From Desulfobacterales bacterium (GTDB taxonomy: Bacteria; Desulfobacterota; Desulfobacteria; Desulfobacterales; Desulfobacteraceae): a DNA stretch of 5,257 nt. Below the pieces are notes generated by a model that was not told the DNA's origin, made no database searches, and saw only the letters and a program-made list of their open reading frames with translations. The stretch is taken from positions 1 to 5,257 of the forward strand of contig JAKSBO010000068.1 of NCBI GenBank assembly GCA_022361095.1. Reading direction: 5' to 3'. Position 1 is the first letter of the stretch. The number at the start of each line of letters is the position of its first letter. Positions 1 to 5,257 of this stretch are shown one piece after another. The position numbers and the translations under genes were made by a program.

Positions 1-258
<258 letters not shown>

Positions 259-297
259 CCCTTGAATTCCTGTTATATCCGGAGCATATCGGAATAA

Positions 298-322
298 GCC
301 GCCTGTGTGTGCTCCGGGCGGC
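298..322 (+). other. GC-rich hairpin between gdhA and the regulator gene
   Basis: Bases 298-305 (GCCGCCTG) pair with 315-322 (CGGGCGGC), giving an 8-bp stem with one G-U pair and a 9-base loop. The stem lies 40 bases after the gdhA stop and 21 bases before the regulator start. A weaker imperfect inverted repeat (TTATATCCG at 273-281 against CGGAATAA at 290-297) sits just upstream. No run of T follows, so it is not a standard Rho-independent terminator. It could protect the gdhA mRNA 3' end or modulate read-through into the next gene. The role is inferred; only the pairing is seen. Confidence 0.4.
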
Positions 323-334
323 CTGAAAAATCTG

Positions 335-339
335 GGAGG
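335..339 (+). promoter_or_regulatory. Shine-Dalgarno that fixes the regulator start at 344
   Basis: GGAGG at 335-339, inside the purine run GGGAGGGGG (334-342), lies 4 bases before ATG 344. It favours this ATG over the in-frame GTG at 305. The GTG sits inside the hairpin at 298-322 and would add 13 glycine-rich residues that do not look like part of the fold. Confidence 0.75.
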
Positions 340-343
340 GGGA

Positions 344-1294
344 ATGAGTCACATCGTGGAGCAGCCTGACATTGAGGCCCTGATCCGCCGCAACCGGGAG
401 CTGGAACAACTGGAGCAGGATCACCGGCGCATGGAGCTGGTTTTCAAGCAACAGGCCCACAATCTCCAGGAACGTATGAAGGAGATTAACTGCCTGTACG
501 GTATCTCCAAAATTCTGGAGCAGGCCGGACTGTCCCTGGAAGAGACGTTTCAGCAGGTGGTGAATCTCATTCCCCCCTCCTGGCAGTACCCGGAAATCAC
601 ATGCGCCCAGTTGCTCATCAACGATCAGAGTTTCCGAACAAAGAATTATAAAAATACCTTCTGGAAACAGCAGGCAAAGATTATTGCCTATGGTGAACCG
701 ATCGGCATTCTTACGGTCTGCTACCTTGAAAAGCGGCCCGACATGGACGAGGGGCCCTTTCTGGCAGAAGAACGGTCGCTGATCAATGCTGTGGCAGAGC
801 TTCTCGGCCAGACCAGTAAGCGGAAACAGGCGGAAGCCGAACTGCGGGAATCCCGGCGCAAGCTCAAAGAGCAAAACCAGCAGCTCAAGGAAAAAAATAT
901 TGCCCTGCGGGAGGTGATGAGCCAATTGCGGGAGGAAAAAACTGAACTTGAAGAACGGGTCCTGGCCAATGTGGAACATCTGCTGCTGCCCCTGGTCAAA
1001 AAAATGGAGGACCGGGGATCAGAGCTGGACAAAGAATATCTAAAGCTGCTGGAAGAGAACATCGCCCAGCTCACTTCTTCATTCGGCTCTAAAATATCCC
1101 GGCTTCACCAGCGCCTGACCCCCAGGGAGAACGAAATCTGCAATATGATCCGCGCGGGCTTAAGCTCCAAGGAGATTGGAAATATGCTCAACCTTTCCTA
1201 CCGCAGCGTGGAAACCTATAGAAACCACATCCGCAAAAAACTGGGCATCACCAATAAAAAGATCAACCTGACATCTTACCTTTCCGGCTTGTAA
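344..1294 (+). CDS. GAF-like sensor / LuxR-type HTH transcriptional regulator
   Basis: This encodes a 316-residue soluble protein with no signal peptide or membrane segment. Residues about 8-50 are a charged coiled coil. Residues about 46-156 form a GAF-like sensor domain, with the NCLYGISKILEQ opening, the LIPPSWQYPEITCA motif and a GPFLAEERSLINAVAE helix. That is a pattern I recognise from many sensor proteins of sulfate-reducing delta-proteobacteria. Residues about 158-206 are a second coiled coil rich in E, K, Q and R, likely for dimerisation. Residues about 205-250 are a helical linker. Residues 258-313 are a LuxR/GerE-type helix-turn-helix (LTPRENEI, SSKEIGNMLNLS, VETYRNHIRKKLGI). No receiver domain or autoinducer-type domain is visible, so it appears to be a one-component regulator; the ligand is unknown. 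The next gene starts 18 bases after its stop, so the two are probably cotranscribed, and the target is plausibly the adjacent glutamate genes (inference). Confidence 0.9.
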   Translation: MSHIVEQPDIEALIRRNRELEQLEQDHRRMELVFKQQAHNLQERMKEINCLYGISKILEQAGLSLEETFQQVVNLIPPSWQYPEITCAQLLINDQSFRTKNYKNTFWKQQAKIIAYGEPIGILTVCYLEKRPDMDEGPFLAEERSLINAVAELLGQTSKRKQAEAELRESRRKLKEQNQQLKEKNIALREVMSQLREEKTELEERVLANVEHLLLPLVKKMEDRGSELDKEYLKLLEENIAQLTSSFGSKISRLHQRLTPRENEICNMIRAGLSSKEIGNMLNLSYRSVETYRNHIRKKLGITNKKINLTSYLSGL

Positions 1295-1300
1295 CCCACA

Positions 1301-1305
1301 TGGAG
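1301..1305 (+). promoter_or_regulatory. Shine-Dalgarno of the large GDH-like gene
   Basis: TGGAG at 1301-1305 lies 7 bases before ATG 1313, within the 18-base gap after the regulator stop. The good spacing and short gap support translation from ATG 1313 on a shared transcript. Confidence 0.75.
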
Positions 1306-1312
1306 AAACACC

Positions 1313-4300
1313 ATGGTCAACCTGCTCTCCCCTGATATCAGCCGCTCTCCCCATATCATTGACCGCGCCGATGCCCTCAACCTCAACATCAGGATCCTCT
1401 ACGAAGCGGTTATCGACCTTTCCGCCCAGGGCCTGATCACTGCACATTGCATCAATCTGGCCGCAGGGATACTGCTCAATGATTTAGGGCTGCCCAGCTA
1501 TTTTTTTGAAAATATCACCAAGGATTCCCTCAAACAGATTCTCTCCTCCATCACCTCCAGCATTGCCGTCCAGGATGACCGGGTGGTCCTGGTGGGCCGG
1601 GTGGCCCACATCGATTTTGACCTGGGACAGGGCAGTGAGGTTCAACGGGTCCGTATCGCCACCCGGGACACCCGGGACGCCATGGAAAAATTGATGGAAA
1701 CCATGATATCCGGACACCGCAGGGAATATTATTACAGCCGGGAAAATGAATACTACACCTATATTTTCCGGCCGGAAACCGTAAACGATTTCACCAAACA
1801 TGAGTTCAAGGCGTCTGCCTTTCTTTTCAACCTTGCCGGGGATTACACCGCAACCCCCGAACCCACACGCATGCGGTATGAAAAATTTTTAAGGGAGAGC
1901 AGGGCATCGGCAAAACCCCTGGTGAAAATCTTCAATCTGCCGGCCACCGCAGAAACCCGGATTATGTTCAATTCAAATTTTGCCACCCCCCAGATCCCCA
2001 TTTTCCGGCAGTTGCTCAAAGACCACGGCTTTACCCTCATGCGGGCTTATTGGGAGCCTTATTGGAGCGGCTTCAATGTGCCGACATCCATCTGTTCACT
2101 TTATCTGCAGGGAGAGATGTCCCAGTCACGGGAACTCAGTTTGATCCGGGACATTCAGGATTTTTTGGCCTTTAATGTGGGGCCTGTCACGGCCCTTTAC
2201 GTGCAAGGAATGCTGACTTACAAAGAAATGCTTTTTGCCGGCAACGCCATTGACTTTACCCGGGTATTCATTTTTTCGGAAAGCAAGGCCAAAAGCGATC
2301 GTGCCATCATGTCCCGCCTGGATGACAGGGCCTGTGAAGAGGCCTTTGCCGACCGGGTTCACAAGGCTGCCCGGACCGCTTTCGATTCCCGGACCATTGA
2401 GGCCGTGGCCATGGCCCACCCCGGGCTTCTTAAAAGCTTATATGAATTGTTTTCTCACCGGTTTGACCCGGTACCGGGCCTTGGATCGGCTGATGATCCG
2501 GCTGAACAATGCGAGGCGTTTCTCCGGATGTGCCGAACCCGCTTGGCAGAACACCCAACAGCCCTGCAGGTCTTCCGGTTCATGGCAAAATTTGTGACCC
2601 ACTGTTATAAGACCAATTTTTACACCCCGGACAAACGGGCTTACAGCTTTCGGCTGGAGAGCGGTATTCTGGATCCCCTGGTATACAATCGGCCTGTCTA
2701 CGGTATTTTTTTCATCAACGGCCACTATGCCTCAGGCGTCCATATGCGGTCCGCCGACATTGCCCGGGGTGGGTTGCGCCTGGTAACAACGGGACCGGCG
2801 GCTTATGAAAGGCAGATGGAAAATGCGGCCCGGCTCAGCTTTATCCTGGGGCCCCGGGACCGGCGCCTCAAACACAAGGAAATCTGTGAAGGCGGGGCCT
2901 CGGGCGTAATCGTTCCCCACCCGGTCTACGGTGAATATACCAGGGATGCCGTACTGGATTTCACCGAAGGCATTTTGGATCTTACACTTCCCAATGAAAC
3001 CGTAATAGATTATTACGGGCGGCCTGAAATGCTGTTTTTCGAACCGGACCGGGGCACGGCAGATCTTATGGATACCGTGGCACTCAGAGCAAAGGAGCGG
3101 GGATATCCCCACTGGCGGACCATTGCCACGGAAAAAGGCTGCGGCATATTTCACTATAATTACGGTGTGTTGAACAACGGAAAACTGTTCGGGCTGCTGC
3201 CGGCCGGGGATGGGCTTGGCGAGCTGCAAGTTAACGGGAAATCCCAGCTGGTCACCCGGGATCCGGAAAAAATCAGAACGAGAATCAGTGGAAAAATAAA
3301 AACGTTGGGTATGGGCACCACGGCCATGATGGCCGCCTTACGGACTTTGATCCATCACCATAATGTCCGGGAAAAAGATCTGAACCTGATGGTCATCGGG
3401 GGACCCGGCGGCCGGCTGGTGGGCAATGAGCTGCTGTGTTACCAGGGGCGGATTTGTCTGGCTATAGATAATAAGGCCCTGCTTTTTGATCCGGCCGGAC
3501 TGGACCCTGGTGAACTGGAAAAACTGGCCCTGGGCGCTCGTACCGGGACAGCCGTGGGCGCCTTGGCCTTCCCTTCGGACAAGCTTTCCCCCGAGGGATT
3601 CAAGATCCCGGCCACAGCGGCACGCACCTTCCTGGCCGACGGCACCGTGGTTGAAGACAACGCTTTATTCCACAGGGGTTTTCTGCTTAACCCGGAAATG
3701 AGGGCGTACATTCGCAAGGCGGGTATTCAGGCCTGTCTGCCCTGCGGCGGATTCAAGGAGGGCGTCACCGGAAGAACCGTCGCCGCCTTTTTGGAAAATT
3801 TCAAGGAGCTTGAATTCATCGTGGAAGGCAGTGGTCTCTTTTTTGACAACGCCGCCCGCCGGCATATTGCGGCAAACACCGGCATCCGCCACCTCAAGGA
3901 GACCACTGCCAATAAAGGCGGGGCCTTCTCCTCGGTTATGGCTGAAGTGCTTCCGGGTTTCCTTCTCGGGGACCAATACGAGGCTGCACTGATTGAAGAT
4001 TCCAAGGCGTGCTGTGCCCTGATTCAGGAGGTCATAGGTCTTGTCGAAACCTATGCGGCTTCAGAGACAAAGATGTTAATCCGCCGATGCGACGCAGATC
4101 CGGCCATTCCACTGTTTGCCCAATCCGACAAGGCCGGGGAAGAGATTCTGGCGCTTCAGGAAATATTTAGGGCCAGGCTTAACCCCATATTAAAACAAAA
4201 AAATCAGGTCTGGAAAATCCTGACTGCCTATATCCCTAAAACTTTGGTCAAACGAATAGGGAAAAAACGGGTCATGGACATCCTGAATACCGATTCCATG

Positions 4301-4450
4301 GAGGAGTACCGGGACGCCATCATCACCAAACAGTTGGCAGCCACTGCGTTTTACCGTTTCGGTCTGGAATGGGATCATTTTACGGCAGCACTGGAAAAAG
4401 ACTTTACCGGCACAGTGGCCGATCTGGCTTCCTGCCCCCCTTTTTCCTAG
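1313..4450 (+). CDS. Large (115-kDa class) NAD-glutamate dehydrogenase-like protein with altered active site
   Basis: This 1045-residue protein has a length typical of the large NAD-dependent glutamate dehydrogenases (yeast Gdh2 type), which deaminate glutamate to 2-oxoglutarate and ammonia. The N-terminal ~450 residues are the divergent regulatory part of that class. The catalytic part follows. It contains IARGGLR (483-489); K520, equivalent to the second substrate lysine; ICEGGASGVIV (524-534); EPDRGT (577-582) with the catalytic Asp D579; the dinucleotide loop GGPGGRLVGNE (696-706), with D719 after the next strand fitting NAD rather than NADP; CLPCGG (808-813); VEGSGLF (837-843); and ANKGGAFSS (866-874), whose S874 matches the substrate-binding Ser. 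Three positions deviate: Ser530 stands where the class has the catalytic Lys (GGSKG), GGPGGR replaces GGPDGD, and EGSG replaces EGAN. The fold assignment is firm, but activity and substrate are open. The protein is cytoplasmic, is very likely cotranscribed with the regulator upstream, and shows no frameshift. Confidence 0.88.
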   Translation: MVNLLSPDISRSPHIIDRADALNLNIRILYEAVIDLSAQGLITAHCINLAAGILLNDLGLPSYFFENITKDSLKQILSSITSSIAVQDDRVVLVGRVAHIDFDLGQGSEVQRVRIATRDTRDAMEKLMETMISGHRREYYYSRENEYYTYIFRPETVNDFTKHEFKASAFLFNLAGDYTATPEPTRMRYEKFLRESRASAKPLVKIFNLPATAETRIMFNSNFATPQIPIFRQLLKDHGFTLMRAYWEPYWSGFNVPTSICSLYLQGEMSQSRELSLIRDIQDFLAFNVGPVTALYVQGMLTYKEMLFAGNAIDFTRVFIFSESKAKSDRAIMSRLDDRACEEAFADRVHKAARTAFDSRTIEAVAMAHPGLLKSLYELFSHRFDPVPGLGSADDPAEQCEAFLRMCRTRLAEHPTALQVFRFMAKFVTHCYKTNFYTPDKRAYSFRLESGILDPLVYNRPVYGIFFINGHYASGVHMRSADIARGGLRLVTTGPAAYERQMENAARLSFILGPRDRRLKHKEICEGGASGVIVPHPVYGEYTRDAVLDFTEGILDLTLPNETVIDYYGRPEMLFFEPDRGTADLMDTVALRAKERGYPHWRTIATEKGCGIFHYNYGVLNNGKLFGLLPAGDGLGELQVNGKSQLVTRDPEKIRTRISGKIKTLGMGTTAMMAALRTLIHHHNVREKDLNLMVIGGPGGRLVGNELLCYQGRICLAIDNKALLFDPAGLDPGELEKLALGARTGTAVGALAFPSDKLSPEGFKIPATAARTFLADGTVVEDNALFHRGFLLNPEMRAYIRKAGIQACLPCGGFKEGVTGRTVAAFLENFKELEFIVEGSGLFFDNAARRHIAANTGIRHLKETTANKGGAFSSVMAEVLPGFLLGDQYEAALIEDSKACCALIQEVIGLVETYAASETKMLIRRCDADPAIPLFAQSDKAGEEILALQEIFRARLNPILKQKNQVWKILTAYIPKTLVKRIGKKRVMDILNTDSMEEYRDAIITKQLAATAFYRFGLEWDHFTAALEKDFTGTVADLASCPPFS

Positions 4451-4538
4451 ACTACCTGCCGGCCTCTGCCCGGAATGTGATATTGACGGTAGTGGCACTA
4501 AATTCTAATCAGGAAGAGATGAGTGTTAATTTTTTATG

Positions 4539-4575
4539 TATAAGTATATTTTAAAGTAAAGCGATTCTACTTATA
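4539..4575. repeat. AT-rich inverted repeat with embedded direct repeat
   Basis: TATAAGTA (4539-4546) and TACTTATA (4568-4575) are perfect 8-bp inverted arms around 21 bases. In RNA the stem can extend outward by four more pairs (4535-4538 with 4576-4579, two of them G-U). The direct repeat TATGTATAA also occurs at 4535-4543 and 4574-4582. It could be a regulator-binding site, a weak hairpin or a scar of an insertion; the sequence does not decide. Confidence 0.45.
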
Positions 4576-4584
4576 TGTATAAAA

Positions 4585-4752
4585 ATGGAAAAGCCCAACA
4601 ACAAAAACTCATTTACCAGGTCTCAAGTAGATATTCACGGAAGGTTCGAAACAGAAACTCTGAATACTGTTGAAAAATTTAAAGAGCTTTCGGCTGATCG
4701 AAAAATTGAATTTGTTGAACTGATAAAGCCATTATTGGATAATCGGAATTGA
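4585..4752 (+). CDS. Possible small hypothetical protein (55 residues)
   Basis: This open frame runs from ATG 4585 to TGA 4750-4752 and encodes 55 residues. The N-terminal part is polar (MEKPNNKNSFTRSQVD). The second half (residues about 24-52) is amphipathic and helix-like, with the segment TVEKFKELSADRKIEFVELI. I do not recognise the family. There is no Shine-Dalgarno before the ATG and the in-frame stop upstream is at 4552-4554, so no earlier start helps. The codons are AT-rich, unlike the genes upstream. The balanced amino-acid composition and helical second half argue mildly for a real or decayed gene; the missing ribosome site argues against. It lies 67 bases before hicA and could be a remnant of an accessory gene. 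Confidence 0.33.
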   Translation: MEKPNNKNSFTRSQVDIHGRFETETLNTVEKFKELSADRKIEFVELIKPLLDNRN

Positions 4753-4785
4753 TAAATACACACCGTGCATTTCAATTAAGCCCTA

Positions 4786-4813
4786 TTGACATGGTATTAA
4801 ATATTAGTACTAT
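4786..4813 (+). promoter_or_regulatory. Candidate sigma-70 promoter of hicAB overlapping a palindrome
   Basis: A perfect -35 box TTGACA (4786-4791) is followed after 16 bases by TACTAT (4808-4813) as -10. A perfect TATAAT also exists at 4813-4818, but it would be 21 bases from that -35, which is too far. Either choice puts the transcript start at about 4820-4825, on or just inside the hicA start codon. The palindrome TAGTACTA (4805-4812) overlaps the -10 and is a plausible operator core for HicB autoregulation (inference). Confidence 0.5.
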
Positions 4814-4819
4814 ATAATT

Positions 4820-5074
4820 ATGAAACGGAAACACCGGAAAACGCTTGAACAGATTTTTTCAAGGCCGGTGAGCGGCAGCATCAAGTGGTGGGCCATTGAG
4901 TCCCTTTTCAAGGCCCTCGGTGCAAAAATCAGTGAACGGGAAGGCTCCCGGATAGGTGTTGTTCTTTTCGGTGAAATCCAGGTATTTCACAGGCCCCACC
5001 CGTCCCCGGATACGGATAAAGGGGCGGTTACAAAAATCCGAAAATGGTTTGAAGAAAATGGAGTGAAACCATGA
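4820..5074 (+). CDS. hicA: HicA family toxin (mRNA interferase type)
   Basis: This encodes an 84-residue protein of the longer HicA type. In the HicA family the toxin has a dsRBD-like fold and degrades or blocks mRNA until bound by HicB. Visible signatures are MKRKHRKTLEQIF at the start, the IKWWAIESLFKALGA helix (21-35), EREGSRIGVVLFGE (39-52), FHRPHP (56-61) and the TDKGAV helix start (65-70), ending WFEENGVKP. Many HicA toxins carry a catalytic His in a GSH motif of the central sheet; here the motif reads GSR (42-44), which I believe is usual for this longer subgroup. No Shine-Dalgarno precedes ATG 4820, although the start residue matches relatives. Its TGA overlaps the start of hicB (ATGA, 5071-5074), the classic translationally coupled hicA-hicB order. 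Confidence 0.92.
   Translation: MKRKHRKTLEQIFSRPVSGSIKWWAIESLFKALGAKISEREGSRIGVVLFGEIQVFHRPHPSPDTDKGAVTKIRKWFEENGVKP
5060..5063 (+). promoter_or_regulatory. Shine-Dalgarno of hicB
   Basis: GGAG at 5060-5063, inside the 3' end of hicA, lies 7 bases before ATG 5071. It contrasts with hicA, which has no such site, and implies that hicB can be translated independently of hicA. Confidence 0.65.
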
Positions 5075-5257
5075 TGAATATATTGAAAATAAAAAACCAC
5101 AATGCCGTTATCAAATATGACCCCGAATTGGATATGTTCAGGGGTGAATTCCTGGGCCTGAACGGCGGGGCAGACTTTTATGCGGCCGGTATTGAAGGAT
5201 TAAAAAAAGAGGGAATGATCTCCCTCCAGACATTTCTTGATATGTGTAAGGAAGAAG
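5071..5257 (+). CDS. hicB: HicB family antitoxin, N-terminal part
   Basis: The first 62 codons of hicB are present and the gene runs off the window end. HicB binds and neutralises HicA, and with a C-terminal DNA-binding domain represses the operon; that domain would be beyond the window. The visible part is the partially RNase H-like domain: VIKYDPELDMFRGEFLGLNG (13-31), GADFYAAGIEGLKKEG (33-48) and ISLQTFLDMCKEE (50-62). This is a close match to the HicB pattern YDPE-x-x-x-FRGEF-x-GLNGGADFY. The start could be ATG 5071 or ATG 5074, which are adjacent and in frame. 5071 gives 7-base spacing to GGAG and the ATGA overlap with hicA. Confidence 0.92.
   Translation, partial: MMNILKIKNHNAVIKYDPELDMFRGEFLGLNGGADFYAAGIEGLKKEGMISLQTFLDMCKEE

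Larger units (their letters stand above)
4451..4819. other. AT-rich intergenic region with repeats and promoter-like sequence
   Basis: This 369-base gap separates the GDH-like gene from hicA. By hand count 4501-4800 is about 31% G+C, far below the genes upstream. From left to right it holds a weak interrupted inverted repeat (ACTACC 4451-4456 with GGTAGT 4488-4493), an 11-base palindrome TAGTGGCACTA (4490-4500), an AT-rich inverted repeat (4539-4575), a possible 55-codon ORF (4585-4752) and the hicAB promoter candidate (4786-4813). There is no clear intrinsic terminator for the GDH-like gene. The base composition break suggests that the segment leading into hicAB came in separately (inference). 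Confidence 0.6.

Noticed and set aside
305..343. Upstream GTG start at 305 for the regulator
   Set aside because: It lies inside a strong hairpin, has no Shine-Dalgarno and adds a glycine-rich stretch. ATG 344 has GGAGG at the right distance.
2900..2902. Sequencing error as an explanation for the missing catalytic Lys in the GDH-like protein
   Set aside because: The reading frame continues cleanly, and the change from SK to AS needs several base changes in two codons. Other motifs are altered as well.
4451..4493. Intrinsic terminator after the GDH-like gene
   Set aside because: The only arms (ACTACC/GGTAGT) are short, enclose 31 bases and are not followed by a T run.
4493..4507. Sigma-54 promoter suggested by TGGCAC at 4493-4498
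   Set aside because: The -12 GC dinucleotide is missing: the bases at the required spacing are TA.
4519..4554. 11-codon leader-like ORF with AGGA 4 bases upstream
   Set aside because: It shows no attenuator structure or codon run, and no gene follows directly. It is likely chance.
4575..4673. Alternative 32-codon ORF (MYKNGKAQQQ start) overlapping the 55-codon ORF in another frame
   Set aside because: It is short, basic and low in hydrophobic pattern, with no ribosome site. It is less protein-like than the 55-codon frame.

Overview
The window looks like chromosomal DNA from a Desulfobacterota (delta-proteobacterial) sulfate reducer, most likely a Desulfobacteraceae relative. The taxonomic call is an inference. 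It rests mainly on the GAF-like plus LuxR-type regulator, an architecture I associate with that group, on the moderately GC-rich coding sequence, and on the style of the HicA protein. All recognised genes lie on the + strand.

Layout: (1) Bases 1-258 are the 3' end of a normal hexameric NADP-type glutamate dehydrogenase, gdhA. (2) After an 85-base gap holding a strong GC hairpin, bases 344-1294 encode a cytoplasmic one-component regulator with a coiled coil, a GAF-like sensor, a second coiled coil and a C-terminal LuxR-type helix-turn-helix. (3) Only 18 bases further on, bases 1313-4450 encode a 1045-residue protein of the large (about 115 kDa) NAD-glutamate dehydrogenase class. The short gap and a good Shine-Dalgarno make it very likely cotranscribed with the regulator. 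(4) Bases 4451-4819 are strikingly AT-rich, about 31% G+C over 4501-4800 by hand count, against roughly 55-60% in the genes before. They hold inverted and direct repeats, one possible 55-residue ORF and a promoter-like sequence. (5) Bases 4820-5074 and 5071-5257 are a hicA-hicB type II toxin-antitoxin pair with an ATGA overlap; hicB runs off the window.

How they may work together: gdhA makes glutamate from 2-oxoglutarate and ammonia. The regulator and large GDH-like protein beside it suggest a glutamate/nitrogen module. The large protein keeps the overall GDH fold signature, but by eye it has lost the catalytic lysine of the GG-x-K motif and has changed the dinucleotide-binding loop and the EGAN motif. 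It may therefore be a GDH with altered substrate, or a non-catalytic paralogue. This is the most interesting observation here. The second is that the likely hicAB promoter sits on top of the hicA start codon, and hicA has no Shine-Dalgarno while hicB has a good one. That arrangement would favour antitoxin over toxin synthesis.

I saw no tRNA, rRNA, CRISPR array, insertion sequence or convincing intrinsic terminator.
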